From: DATGLW01 sp035293965
GTDB lineage: Bacteria; Actinomycetota; Acidimicrobiia; Acidimicrobiales; RAAP-2
Direction of reading: 5' to 3'
NCBI GenBank assembly: GCA_035293965.1
Contig: DATGLW010000138.1
Location: 1 to 64,000 of the forward strand
DNA length: 64,000 nt
Positions 1-8,066 of this stretch are shown here, piece by piece (the stretch's first letter is position 1; every line of letters starts with the position of its first letter). The notes beneath the pieces were generated by a model. The model searched no databases. It was not told the DNA's origin and saw only the letters and a list, made by a program, of their open reading frames with translations. A program made the translations under genes and the position numbers.

Positions 1-632
1 CCCTCGCGTACTGGCGGGGCCTGCCCACCGACGAGGGTGCAACCTTCGACAAGGAGGTCGTCCTCGACGCGGCGGCCCTGGTGCCCCACGTCACCTGGGG
101 GACCAACCCGGCCCAGGTAGCCCCCATCGACGGCGAGGTCCCCGATCCCGACAGCTTCGCCGACCCGACCCTTCGCCACGCGGCGGCCAGGGCGCTCGCG
201 TACATGGGCCTGCGCCCGGGCACTCCCCTGCGCGAGGTGGCGGTCGACACCGTCTTCATCGGTTCGTGCACCAACTCGCGCATCGAGGACCTGCGGGTGG
301 CCGCCGAGGTCCTCCGCGGCCGGCACGTGCGGGCCGGACTTCGGGCGCTGGCCGTGCCCGGCTCGCACCGCGTGAAGGCGCAGGCCGAGCGCGAGGGTCT
401 CGACCGGGTGTTCACCGATGCCGGGTTCGAATGGCGCGAACCGGGCTGCTCGATGTGCCTCGCCATGAACCCCGACAAGCTCTCGCCAGGGGAGCGGTGC
501 GCCTCGACGTCGAACCGGAACTTCGAGGGGCGCCAGGGACGCGGGGGGAGGACCCACCTCGTGTCGCCGGCGGTGGCGGCAGCCACCGCGGTGGCCGGCC
601 GGTTCGCCACCCCCGAGGAGCTCGACCGATGA
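1..632 (+). CDS. leuC: 3-isopropylmalate dehydratase large subunit, C-terminal part (5' end outside window)
   Basis: Isomerises 2-isopropylmalate to 3-isopropylmalate in leucine synthesis, as a heterodimer with LeuD; in this organism it may also act on citramalate for the CimA route. The reading frame is open from base 3, so about 209 C-terminal residues are visible. They carry the [4Fe-4S] ligand cysteines of the aconitase family: one in FIGSCTNSR (codons near 259-285) and the CxxC pair in EPGCSMC (near 442-465), followed by the conserved [10 protein letters not shown] motif. The stop overlaps the leuD start in an ATGA junction, so the two subunits are translationally coupled. Identity is secure; the missing N-terminus lies before the window. 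Confidence 0.97.
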   Translation, partial: LAYWRGLPTDEGATFDKEVVLDAAALVPHVTWGTNPAQVAPIDGEVPDPDSFADPTLRHAAARALAYMGLRPGTPLREVAVDTVFIGSCTNSRIEDLRVAAEVLRGRHVRAGLRALAVPGSHRVKAQAEREGLDRVFTDAGFEWREPGCSMCLAMNPDKLSPGERCASTSNRNFEGRQGRGGRTHLVSPAVAAATAVAGRFATPEELDR

Positions 633-1231
633 GGCCGGTGACGGTCGTGACCGGCCGAGCCGTTCCCCTCGATCGCTCCGACGTCGACACGGACCAGATC
701 ATCCCCTCCGACTGGCTCAAGCGTGTCGAGCGCACCGGCTTCGGCGCGGGTCTGTTCGCCGAGTGGCGCGACGAGCGCGACTTCGTGCTGAACCGCCCGG
801 AGCACGCAGGGGCCACCATCTTGGTGGCCGGGCCCAATTTCGGCACGGGATCCTCGCGCGAGCACGCCGTCTGGGCCCTCATGGACTACGGCTTCGAGGC
901 CGTGGTGTCGTCGCGCTTCGGTGACATCTTCCGCACGAACTGCACCAAGCAGGGGCTGCTGCCGGTCCAGGTGGACGAGGAGGCGGCGCGGGCGCTGCTC
1001 GACGCGGTGACCGCCGACCCCTCCCTCGAGCTCACCATCGACGTGGCACGGGGCACCCTCGAGGCCCCGGCAGCCGGCATTGCCACCACCTTCCCCCTCG
1101 ACGCGTTCACCCGCGAGCGCCTGCTCAACGGATGGGACGACGTCGGCCTGACGCTGCGCCACGAGTCCGACATCGCCTCCTTCGAGGCCCGCCGGCCGCG
1201 CTGGCTCCCCTCGCTGCCGGGCACCCGCTGA
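629..1231 (+). CDS. leuD: 3-isopropylmalate dehydratase small subunit
   Basis: Small swivelling subunit of isopropylmalate isomerase, 200 residues, the usual LeuD length. The family hallmarks [11 protein letters not shown] near residue 20 and [17 protein letters not shown] near residue 70 are present, the latter forming the substrate-binding loop. It ends in a typical basic tail. The ATG lies inside the stop region of leuC. Downstream come about 200 bases holding a leader peptide and a terminator before leuB, so leuCD expression can be separated from leuB-ilvE-cimA. Confidence 0.97.
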   Translation: MRPVTVVTGRAVPLDRSDVDTDQIIPSDWLKRVERTGFGAGLFAEWRDERDFVLNRPEHAGATILVAGPNFGTGSSREHAVWALMDYGFEAVVSSRFGDIFRTNCTKQGLLPVQVDEEAARALLDAVTADPSLELTIDVARGTLEAPAAGIATTFPLDAFTRERLLNGWDDVGLTLRHESDIASFEARRPRWLPSLPGTR

Positions 1232-1299
1232 CGCTGCGCCCGGTGCCCTGAGGGGCGCGGATTGACGCAGGTCTCGGCATGGGGGAAACTGGTGCTGCC

Positions 1300-1350
1300 A
1301 TGACCGACGACAGGAGTGCCTCGCGCCAGGCCGTCGCCATCATTCCCTAG
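1300..1350 (+). CDS. Leader peptide of a putative branched-chain amino acid attenuator
   Basis: A 16-codon ORF encoding MTDDRSASRQAVAIIP, preceded by a purine-rich GGGGGAAA at 1281-1288. The last codons, Val-Ala-Ile-Ile-Pro, are the control codons expected for a leader that senses branched-chain aminoacyl-tRNA. The stop codon is embedded in the left arm of a GC-rich hairpin (1349-1374), and a classical terminator follows at 1380-1404, just before leuB. The design resembles the ilvB leaders of corynebacteria, which are of similar length and end in hydrophobic codons. Translation is not proven; the call rests on the arrangement. Confidence 0.6.
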   Translation: MTDDRSASRQAVAIIP

Positions 1351-1374
1351 GCGCGCGCCGATCGGTGCGCGCCT
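1349..1374 (+). promoter_or_regulatory. Leader hairpin of the leuB attenuator
   Basis: Perfect 8-bp stem AGGCGCGC / GCGCGCCT around a palindromic core, starting within the leader-peptide stop codon. A ribosome stalled at the Val/Ile codons would cover the left arm. GATCGGT (1360-1366), then freed, could pair with ACCGTC (1380-1385) of the terminator, with one bulged base, acting as an antiterminator. The alternative pairing is inferred by eye. Confidence 0.5.
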
Positions 1375-1379
1375 GTCCG

Positions 1380-1404
1380 ACCGTCCACTTCGTGGGCGGT
1401 TTTT
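1380..1404 (+). terminator. Intrinsic terminator upstream of leuB
   Basis: Stem ACCGTCCAC / GTGGGCGGT (9 bp with one G-U pair), a 3-base TTC loop and then a run of five T, followed by another short T-rich stretch. This is the clearest Rho-independent terminator in the window. It lies between leuD and leuB, 30 bases before the leuB start, as expected for an attenuator. Confidence 0.8.
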
Positions 1405-1434
1405 CATTTTCACCGTCGATCCGGAGGTCCTCGC

Positions 1435-2568
1435 TTGGAGAACCAGAGCGCTGAGGGGGTGCCCGGGAGCACCGGCGCGCCCGGGAGCACCGGCGCGCCC
1501 GGGGCCCCTGCCGGCGCGCCCGGGGCCCCTGCCGGCGCGCACCGCGTCGCCGTCATCGGGGGCGACGGCATCGGACCCGAGGTGTGCCGTGAGGCCCTGA
1601 AGGTGGTCGCCGCCACCGGGGTTCCCCTCGACACCACCGACTTCGACCTCGGGGCGGGCCGCTACGTGCGCACCGGCGAGGTGCTGCCCGACGCCATGCT
1701 CGAGGAGCTCCGCGGCTTCGACGCCATCCTCCTCGGCGCCGTGGGACCGCCGATCGGCGACGTCACCGTGCCGCCCGGCACCCTCGAGCGGGGCCTGCTG
1801 CTGCGGCTCCGCTTCGAGCTCGACCTGTACGTGAACCTGCGCCCCTTTCGCGGCGTGCCGGGCTCGCTGGCGGAAGGTGCGGACTTCGTGGTGGTGCGCG
1901 AGAACACCGAGGGCGCCTACGCCGGCGAGGGTGGCTTCCTGCGCAGGGGCACCCCCTTCGAAGTGGCGACCCAGGGCTCGGTCAACACGAGGATGGGGGC
2001 CGAGCGCTGCGCCCGGTTCGCCTTCGAGCTCGCTCGCCAGCGCGACCGTCGCCACGTGACCCTCGTGCACAAGACCAACGTGCTGACCTACGCCGGCGAT
2101 CTCTGGCAGCGGACGGTCGCCGACGTGGCTGGTGACTTCCCCGAGGTCAGCCACGACTACCACCACGTCGACGCGGCGTGCATCTACCTCGTGGAGCAGC
2201 CGTCCCGCTACGACGTGGTGGTGACCGACAACCTCTTCGGCGACATCCTGACCGACCTTGCCGGCGCGGTCACCGGCGGCATCGGCTTCGCGGCCTCCGC
2301 CAACCTGAACCCGGCGCGCACCGGGCCGTCACTGTTCGAGCCGGTCCACGGGGCCGCGCACGACATCGCCGGCAAGGGCGTCGCGAACCCGCTGGCTGCC
2401 ATCGAGTCCGCCGCCCTCATGCTCGAGCACCTCGGCGAGCCCGCTGCCGCCCAACGTGTCCACAAGGCGGTGCGCGCCGTGGTGGACGAGGGTGGGGCCG
2501 GCACGGCCGGGGGCATGCCGTTCCCGTCGACCAGCGCCATCGGCGACGCCGTCGCAGAAAGGGTCTGA
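1435..2568 (+). CDS. leuB: 3-isopropylmalate dehydrogenase
   Basis: NAD-dependent oxidative decarboxylase of leucine synthesis, converting 3-isopropylmalate to 2-oxoisocaproate. The core starts at about residue 37 with [13 protein letters not shown] and continues with the substrate arginines (ERGLLLRLR), the catalytic Lys in VHKTNV, the metal aspartates in [14 protein letters not shown] and the NAD-binding [18 protein letters not shown] start is chosen because GGAGG lies 7 bases upstream and no closer start explains it. The first ~35 residues are an added Gly-Ala-Pro-rich segment made by a tandem DNA repeat and absent from ordinary LeuB. It follows the attenuator and is separated from ilvE by only 3 bases. 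Confidence 0.95.
   Translation: MENQSAEGVPGSTGAPGSTGAPGAPAGAPGAPAGAHRVAVIGGDGIGPEVCREALKVVAATGVPLDTTDFDLGAGRYVRTGEVLPDAMLEELRGFDAILLGAVGPPIGDVTVPPGTLERGLLLRLRFELDLYVNLRPFRGVPGSLAEGADFVVVRENTEGAYAGEGGFLRRGTPFEVATQGSVNTRMGAERCARFAFELARQRDRRHVTLVHKTNVLTYAGDLWQRTVADVAGDFPEVSHDYHHVDAACIYLVEQPSRYDVVVTDNLFGDILTDLAGAVTGGIGFAASANLNPARTGPSLFEPVHGAAHDIAGKGVANPLAAIESAALMLEHLGEPAAAQRVHKAVRAVVDEGGAGTAGGMPFPSTSAIGDAVAERV
1462..1539 (+). repeat. Tandem repeat inside the 5' end of leuB
   Basis: Two 18-base units (cccgggagcaccggcgcg) followed by two 21-base units (cccggggcccctgccggcgc plus g). Both unit lengths are multiples of three, so the frame is kept and a collagen-like [13 protein letters not shown] segment is encoded in front of the catalytic core. 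Confidence 0.95.
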
Positions 2569-2571
2569 ACC

Positions 2572-3501
2572 GTGCCCATCACCCCGACCGACAAGATCTG
2601 GATGGACGGCGAGCTCGTGGACTGGGCCGACGCCACCGTCCACGTGCTCACCCACACCATGCACTACGGGTCGGGGGTCTTCGAGGGGATCCGCGCCTAC
2701 CCGACCGGGCGTGGCGTGGCCATCTTCCGCCTGGCGGACCACGTCCACCGGCTGTTCTGCTCGGCCAAGGTGTTCATGATCGACATCCCCTTCACCGAGC
2801 AGGAGGTGGCCGAGGCCTGCCGCGAGGTCGTGCGGGTGAACGGGCTGACCGAGGGGTGCTACATCAGGCCGCTCGTGTACCTCGGCTACGGCGAGATGGG
2901 CCTCAACCCGCTGTCGTCGCCCGTGAACGTGGCCGTTGCCGCGTGGCCCTGGGGCACCTACCTCGGCGACGAGGGGGTCACCAACGGGGTGTCGGTCAAG
3001 GTGAGCTCGTGGCGGCGCCACGACCCCAACGCCGTGCCGACCGCCGCCAAGGGGACCGGCATGTACGTGAACTCCTCGCTCGCCAAGGTCGAGGCGCTCA
3101 AGGCCGGCTACGACGAGGCGTTGCTGCTTGCGCCCGACGGGCACGTCAGCGAGTGCACGGGCGAGAACGTGTTCGTCGTGCGCGACGGCGTCCTGCTGAC
3201 GCCGGTCACGTCGGACGCGGGCTCGCTCGACGGCATCACGCAGCGCACGGTCGAGACCATCGTGGCCGACATGGGCCTCACCGTTCGCCACGAGCCCCTC
3301 ATCCGCACCGACTTCTACCTCGCCGACGAGGCGTTCCTGACCGGCACGGCGGCCGAGGTGGTGCCCATCCGCGCCGTCGACGACCGCCCGGTGGGCGACG
3401 GCAGGCCCGGGCCCGTCACCCGCGACATCCAGCAGACGTACTTCGCCACGGTCCGGGGCGAGGTGGACCGGTACAAGGAGTGGCTCGACCATGTCGACTG
3501 A
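2572..3501 (+). CDS. ilvE: Branched-chain amino acid aminotransferase
   Basis: PLP enzyme of fold type IV, 309 residues, performing the last transamination to Leu, Ile and Val. It shows HYGSGVFEGIRAY near residue 30, the PLP lysine in AAKGTGMY (K160), ECTGENVFVV and the phosphate-binding LTGTAAEVVP near residue 265. The GTG start is 3 bases after the leuB stop, with AGAAAGGG inside leuB as ribosome site. The 3' end overlaps the start of cimA by 11 bases, so leuB-ilvE-cimA is one transcriptional unit. Confidence 0.95.
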   Translation: MPITPTDKIWMDGELVDWADATVHVLTHTMHYGSGVFEGIRAYPTGRGVAIFRLADHVHRLFCSAKVFMIDIPFTEQEVAEACREVVRVNGLTEGCYIRPLVYLGYGEMGLNPLSSPVNVAVAAWPWGTYLGDEGVTNGVSVKVSSWRRHDPNAVPTAAKGTGMYVNSSLAKVEALKAGYDEALLLAPDGHVSECTGENVFVVRDGVLLTPVTSDAGSLDGITQRTVETIVADMGLTVRHEPLIRTDFYLADEAFLTGTAAEVVPIRAVDDRPVGDGRPGPVTRDIQQTYFATVRGEVDRYKEWLDHVD

Positions 3502-5263
3502 CCGAGCAGGCGGCCACCGCCACGGGGCCCGCTCCCACGACGCGGCCATGCCAAAGATGCCCGACGCCGTCGACATCTTCGACACCACCTTGCGTGACGG
3601 CAGCCAGCAGGAGGGCCTGTCGTTGACCGTCGACGACAAGCTGCGCGTGGCCGAGCAGCTCGACCACCTCGGCGTGGCCTACATCGAGGGCGGCTGGCCC
3701 GGGGCCAACCCCAAGGACGACGAGTTCTTCGCCCGCGCCCCGGTGGAGCTGCGGCTGTCCACCTCCACGCTCGTCGCCTTCGGCTCCACGCGGCGGGCCG
3801 GGGTCCGGGCCGACCACGACGAGGTGCTGCGGCACCTGGTGGAGGCGGGCACACCGGTGGTCTGCATCGTCGCCAAGGCCTGGGACCGCCACGTGACCGA
3901 CGCTCTGCGGACGTCCCTCGACGAGGCAGTGGCCATGGTGGCCGACTCGGTCGACTTCCTGCGGCGCCATGACAAGCGGGTGTTCCTCGACGCCGAGCAC
4001 TTCTTCGACGGGTACCGCCACAATCCCGACTTCGCCCGGCGCGTGCTGGTGGCGGCCGAGGAAGCGGGGGCCGAGTCGCTGGTGCTCTGCGACACCAACG
4101 GAGGCACCCTGCCCCACGACGTCGAGCGCATCGTGGCCGACGTGGTCGGGCGCGCCGGCGTGCAGGTGGGCATCCACTGCCACAACGACGCCGGGTGCGC
4201 GGTCGCCAACTCGTTGGCGGCCGTCCGAGCAGGGGCCACGCAGGTGCAAGGGTGCGTGAACGGCTACGGGGAGCGCGCAGGGAACGCCGACCTCTCGGCG
4301 ACCATCCCCGACCTCACCCTCAAGCTCCGCGTCCGCACCATCGCGCCCGAGCGTCTCGAGCGGCTCACCCCGGTCGCCCACCACATCGCCGAGCTGGTCA
4401 ACATCGCGCCCAATCCTCAGCAGCCCTACGTCGGCGCCTCCGTGTTCGCCCACAAGGCGGGGCTCCACACGAGCGCGGTGGCGCGCCGGCGAGACCTCTA
4501 CGAGCACACCGACCCCAACCTGGTCGGCAACGGTGCCCGCGTGATCGTCTCCGAGCTGGCCGGGCGGTCGACGCTGGCCATGAAGGCGGCCGAGTTCGGC
4601 CTCGACCTCGACGGCGAGGTGCTGGGGCGCGTCCTCGACGAGCTCAAGCGCCTCGAGCACGAGGGTTACCACTTCGAGGTGGCCGACGGTTCGGTGGAGC
4701 TGCTGCTGCGGCGCGCTGCCGGCTTCGAGCCGGGCTTCTTCCGCATGGAGTCCTACCGCGTGATCACCGATTTCGACGCGCAGGCGGCACGTGCCGACTC
4801 GCTCGGGGTGCCCGTGGTGGTGCCCGGCGAGGGGAGCCGAGCCACCACCGAGGCCACAGTCCGGGTGTGGGTGGGCGACGAGCGGGTGGTCGCCACGGCC
4901 GAGGGCAACGGACCGGTCAACGCTCTCGACGCTGCCCTTCGCCAGGCCATCGGAGGCCACTTCCCGCAGCTGTCGGGCGTGCACCTGACCGACTACCGGG
5001 TGCGCGTCCTCGACAGCGGACGGGGCACAGGGGCGGTCACCCGCGTGCTGGTCGACACCTCAGACGGCGAGCGCACCTGGACGACCATCGGCGTGTCGGA
5101 CAACATCATCGAGGCGAGCTGGCAGGCCCTGCACGACTCGATCGTCCTCGCCCTCCTGCGGGCGCCTGCACCCGGAGCGTCGCCTGCACCCGGTGCCTCC
5201 CCGGTGCCGGCACCCGATGCCTCCCCGGTGCCGGCACCCGGTTCGGCGGCGGCCCTGGGCTAA
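3491..5263 (+). CDS. cimA: (R)-citramalate synthase
   Basis: Condenses pyruvate and acetyl-CoA to citramalate, the threonine-independent entry to isoleucine. The N-terminal HMGL-like barrel has FDTTLRDGSQQEG, the CimA-type EGGWPGANPKDDEFF, the metal motif HCHNDAGCAVAN and GCVNGYGERAGNADL. The C-terminal regulatory LeuA-dimer domain follows from about residue 420. EGGWPG favours CimA over isopropylmalate synthase. The ATG at 3491 is chosen for AAGGAG 10 bases upstream; an ATG at 3548 lacks a ribosome site. The last ~30 residues are an Ala-Pro-Gly-Ser repeat unrelated to the enzyme. LeuCD and LeuB can process citramalate onward. Confidence 0.92.
   Translation: MSTDRAGGHRHGARSHDAAMPKMPDAVDIFDTTLRDGSQQEGLSLTVDDKLRVAEQLDHLGVAYIEGGWPGANPKDDEFFARAPVELRLSTSTLVAFGSTRRAGVRADHDEVLRHLVEAGTPVVCIVAKAWDRHVTDALRTSLDEAVAMVADSVDFLRRHDKRVFLDAEHFFDGYRHNPDFARRVLVAAEEAGAESLVLCDTNGGTLPHDVERIVADVVGRAGVQVGIHCHNDAGCAVANSLAAVRAGATQVQGCVNGYGERAGNADLSATIPDLTLKLRVRTIAPERLERLTPVAHHIAELVNIAPNPQQPYVGASVFAHKAGLHTSAVARRRDLYEHTDPNLVGNGARVIVSELAGRSTLAMKAAEFGLDLDGEVLGRVLDELKRLEHEGYHFEVADGSVELLLRRAAGFEPGFFRMESYRVITDFDAQAARADSLGVPVVVPGEGSRATTEATVRVWVGDERVVATAEGNGPVNALDAALRQAIGGHFPQLSGVHLTDYRVRVLDSGRGTGAVTRVLVDTSDGERTWTTIGVSDNIIEASWQALHDSIVLALLRAPAPGASPAPGASPVPAPDASPVPAPGSAAALG
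5158..5250 (+). repeat. Pro-Ala-Gly-Ser-coding repeat at the 3' end of cimA
   Basis: Imperfect tandem units such as gcctgcacccgg(a/t)gc and ccggtgccggcacccg(a/g)t encode PAPGAS / PVPAPDAS, forming a low-complexity tail after the regulatory domain. Confidence 0.85.
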
Positions 5264-5266
5264 CCT
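5261..5266 (+). promoter_or_regulatory. -10-like TAACCT box, leaderless promoter
   Basis: TAACCT ends 8 bases before the next ATG, inside the cimA stop region. The predicted transcript would begin at or next to the start codon. It is one of a set of such boxes in this window. Confidence 0.5.
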
Positions 5267-5274
5267 GCCCCCCG

Positions 5275-5793
5275 ATGACCCAGCCGAGCTTCGTGCCCAT
5301 CGCCGAGGCGGACCAGGTCCGTCCCGCCCGCCGCCTCCAGACGCCGGGGCGGTGGTTCGCGAGGCGCCCGGCCGAGGTCCGGCTCCCCGTACGACCTGGC
5401 GGGGAAGGTCGAGGGTCTCCTGGGCCCGACCAGGGCTACGCGTTGCGCCTGGCGCGCGCCTTCGAGCCTCGGCTGCACCTCGAGCCGGGGGAGTCGGCGC
5501 ACGACGTCGTGCTCGGTTGCGCGCTCGTGGCAGCGAGCCGGGCGGCGTTGTTCGGTCGGGCCCCTTCGATGCCCGACCTCGAGGCCGCCTTCGCGCTCTT
5601 CGGCTTCCTCGCCCAGGCCCCCGAGGGCCTGGTGGCGCGCCGGCGGCGTCTCTTCCGTGCCCTGGCGCACGACTACCACGCCCAGCGCCGCCTGGTGGGC
5701 TCCGTGCCCGAAGCGACGCTGCGACTGCCGCCCCAGCGGGTCGGGGAGCTCACGGGCGACTGGCAGGCCCTCCTCGGCCCCGACGCGGGCTAA
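5275..5793 (+). CDS. Conserved-looking protein of unknown function
   Basis: A 172-residue basic, Ala/Arg/Leu-rich soluble protein without signal peptide or membrane segment. The first ~55 residues are rich in Pro and Arg; the rest is predicted to be mostly helical, with SAHDVVLGCALVAASRAALFG near the middle and a helical LEAAFALFGFLAQAP stretch. I do not recognise the family. The start is set by the ATG 8 bases after a TAACCT box. The gene follows cimA closely but appears to have its own promoter, and a 15-base gap separates it from the next gene. Confidence 0.65.
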   Translation: MTQPSFVPIAEADQVRPARRLQTPGRWFARRPAEVRLPVRPGGEGRGSPGPDQGYALRLARAFEPRLHLEPGESAHDVVLGCALVAASRAALFGRAPSMPDLEAAFALFGFLAQAPEGLVARRRRLFRALAHDYHAQRRLVGSVPEATLRLPPQRVGELTGDWQALLGPDAG

Positions 5794-5808
5794 GAGCAGG
5801 CGCCACCC

Positions 5809-6711
5809 GTGCCCCGGCCGGCGCGCGAGCGGCGCCGCGTCGAGGGGGCGGCGCGTGGGGTCGAGCGCCTGGAGATCGACGCCAATGGCATGACCTTCAC
5901 CGCCCGGGCAGCCGGACCCCGCGCCGGGCGGCCGGTCCTCTTGCTGCATGGCTTCCCCCAGACGTCGTGGGGGTGGCGCCCCGTGCTCGGAGCACTCGCC
6001 GCCTCCGGCTACCGGGCCCTGGCGCCGGACCAGCGGGGGTACAGCCCGGGCGCCCGGCCGACCGAGGTCGAGGCCTACGCCATGCCGAACCTCGTGGCCG
6101 ACGTGCTCGCCCTCGCGGACACCCTCGAGCTCGGCCGGTTCGACCTCGTGGGCCACGACTGGGGCGGCATGGTGGCCTGGGTCGTGGCATCTCGGCACCC
6201 CGAACGGGTCCGCAGCCTGGCCGTGGTGTCGACCCCGCACCCCGATGCCCTGCGCGCCGCTCGCGCGCTGCCGGCCGAGGGTGGCGGCGGGGGCGAGCAC
6301 GACGTGATCGGAGAGCTGTTCCGGAGCCCCGAGGAGCCCGAGCGCCTCCTGCTCGGCGAGGACGCGTCGGGAGCGGGGTTGCGCGCTGTCCTCACCGACG
6401 GGGGCCTCGACCCGGCGATCGCCGAGGAGTACGTCGACACGTTGCGCGAGCCCGGCGCCCTGACGGCTGCGCTCAACTGGTACCGGGCCGACGGGGTCGG
6501 CCTCGAGGCCTTGCCACCGGTGGTGGTGCCGACCCTCTACGTGTGGTCGAGCGGCGACGTGGCGCTCGCCCGCGGTCCCGCCGAGGCCACGGCCGAGTTC
6601 GTCGCCGGCCGGTACCGCTTCGTGGTGCTCGACGGGGTGAGCCACTGGGTCCCCGAGGAGGTGCCAGGCGAGCTCGTTCGCCTGCTGCTCGAGCACCTCG
6701 CCGACACCTGA
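5809..6711 (+). CDS. Alpha/beta hydrolase, epoxide hydrolase-like
   Basis: A 300-residue soluble alpha/beta hydrolase. It has the oxyanion-hole HGFPQ (H47-Q51), the nucleophile Asp in GHDWGG (D117) and the catalytic His in GVSHW (H279). An Asp nucleophile with HGFPQ and W after D is typical of epoxide hydrolases and haloalkane dehalogenases; HGFPQ favours epoxide hydrolase. The substrate cannot be read from the sequence. The GTG start lies 15 bases after the previous gene; the first ~20 residues are a basic extension, so an internal start is possible. The 3' end, including the stop, is copied twice downstream as a 28-base tandem repeat. Confidence 0.82.
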   Translation: MPRPARERRRVEGAARGVERLEIDANGMTFTARAAGPRAGRPVLLLHGFPQTSWGWRPVLGALAASGYRALAPDQRGYSPGARPTEVEAYAMPNLVADVLALADTLELGRFDLVGHDWGGMVAWVVASRHPERVRSLAVVSTPHPDALRAARALPAEGGGGGEHDVIGELFRSPEEPERLLLGEDASGAGLRAVLTDGGLDPAIAEEYVDTLREPGALTAALNWYRADGVGLEALPPVVVPTLYVWSSGDVALARGPAEATAEFVAGRYRFVVLDGVSHWVPEEVPGELVRLLLEHLADT

Positions 6712-6771
6712 GCCGCTCGAGCACCTCGCCGACACCTGAGCCGCGCGAGCACGTCGCCGACACCTGAGCGG
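6688..6771 (+). repeat. 28-base tandem repeat spanning a stop codon (3 copies)
   Basis: Three consecutive 28-base units (6688-6715, 6716-6743, 6744-6771) containing gagcacctcgccgacacctg. The first copy is the coding end (LEHLADT-stop) of the hydrolase gene; copies two and three lie beyond the stop and each retains an in-register cacctga. Copy three differs at a few positions. Confidence 0.97.
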
Positions 6772-6817
6772 CAAAGGCGCCGGACGGCCGGGCCGCGCGT
6801 CTGGGAGACTCGGACCG

Positions 6818-7975
6818 ATGGACGCCTTCGCGCTTTCGGATACACAACGGCAGTTCCGCGACACGCTGCGGCGGTTCTGCGACGAGCGCATCGCGCCGGG
6901 CGCGGCCGAGGTCGACCGGACCGGGGAGTTCCCCTGGCGCTCCTTCGCCGCCTGCCGCGAGCTCGAGCTCCCGGGGCTTGGGCTGCCGCCGCGCCTCGGC
7001 GGCACGGGGGCGGACTCGGTGACCCAGGCCATCCTCGTCGAGGAGGTGGCCCGTGCCTGCGCGTCGACGTCGCTCGCCCTTGCCGTGTCGAAGCTGGGCA
7101 TGCTGCCGGTGCTCAACTGGGGCTCCGAGGACCTTCAGCAGCGCTACGTCCCACGGGTGGCGAGCGGCGAGGCGCAGGCCAGCTACTGCCTGTCGGAGGC
7201 CGACGCCGGCAGTGACGTGGCCGCCATACGGTGCCGTGCGGTGCGCGACGGCGATACCTACGTCCTCAACGGGACCAAGCACTGGATCACGAACGCCGGC
7301 ATCTCCGACACCTACACCGTGTTCGCCAAGACGGACCCCGACGCCGGGCGCCGCGGCATCTCGTGCTTCGTCGTGGAGGCTGGATGGGGCGTGAAGGTCG
7401 CGAAGCTCGAGGACAAGCTCGGCATGCGGGGCAGCGCGACCGGCGAGATCGTCCTCGAGGACGTGCGGGTGCCCGCCGCCAACCTCGTCGGCGAGGAAGG
7501 CCAGGGGTTCGAGATCGCCATGCACACCCTCGACCGCAGCCGGCCCATGATCGGCGCCCAGGCGGTCGGCATCGCCCAGGGCGCCCTCGAGCACGCCGCC
7601 GCCTACATGGGCCAGCGACGCGCCTTCGGCCGGGCGATCGCCGACTTCCAGGCGCTGCGGTTCATGTTGGCCGACATGGCCATTCGGACCGAGGCTGCCA
7701 GGGCGCTCGTCTATCGGGCCGCGTCCCTGATCGACGACGACCCGACCGGCGAGCTCGCCAAGTTCGGCGCCATGGCCAAGTGCTTCGCGTCCGACACCGC
7801 CATGGCGGTGACCGTCGACGCCGTGCAGCTCTTCGGGGGCAACGGCTACACCAAGGACTTCCCCGTCGAGCGCTACCTCCGCGACGCCAAGGTGACCCAG
7901 ATCTACGAGGGCACCAACCAGATCCAGCGCATCGTCGTCGCCCGCGAGCTGCTCGGCCGGGCCCAGGCGGACTGA
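6818..7975 (+). CDS. Acyl-CoA dehydrogenase
   Basis: FAD-dependent dehydrogenase of fatty- or branched-chain acyl-CoA breakdown, 385 residues, full length for the family. The signature [10 protein letters not shown] binds [15 protein letters not shown] sits in the middle domain, and the C-terminal helix bundle ends with [11 protein letters not shown], whose Glu (E364) is the catalytic base position of short/medium-chain enzymes. Substrate specificity cannot be assigned. A GAGACT hexamer 7 bases before the ATG resembles the leaderless -10 boxes seen elsewhere here, so it is probably its own transcript. It ends 91 bases before the convergent DedA gene. Confidence 0.93.
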   Translation: MDAFALSDTQRQFRDTLRRFCDERIAPGAAEVDRTGEFPWRSFAACRELELPGLGLPPRLGGTGADSVTQAILVEEVARACASTSLALAVSKLGMLPVLNWGSEDLQQRYVPRVASGEAQASYCLSEADAGSDVAAIRCRAVRDGDTYVLNGTKHWITNAGISDTYTVFAKTDPDAGRRGISCFVVEAGWGVKVAKLEDKLGMRGSATGEIVLEDVRVPAANLVGEEGQGFEIAMHTLDRSRPMIGAQAVGIAQGALEHAAAYMGQRRAFGRAIADFQALRFMLADMAIRTEAARALVYRAASLIDDDPTGELAKFGAMAKCFASDTAMAVTVDAVQLFGGNGYTKDFPVERYLRDAKVTQIYEGTNQIQRIVVARELLGRAQAD

Positions 7976-8066
7976 CCGCCGTGCACCTGCCCGGGGGGGA
8001 GCCGTCGGTCCGGGGGCGCGCACGGGGAGCGCCGGTACCCGGGGGCAGCCCCGGTGCCACCTTCGG

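Noticed and set aside
266..628. Long frame upstream of and continuous with leuD
   Set aside because: The part before the leuD ATG is a shadow of leuC in another frame; the ATGA junction marks the true start.
2178..3626. Long Arg/Pro/Gly-rich open frames opposite or across ilvE and many other genes
   Set aside because: They overlap genes with clear family motifs and have the HRRRPG-type composition produced by out-of-frame reading of GC-rich codons.
6688..6771. CRISPR-like direct repeats
   Set aside because: Units are contiguous without spacers, and one unit is the coding end of a gene; this is a plain tandem duplication. The same applies to the arrays at 14028, 41364 and 46266.
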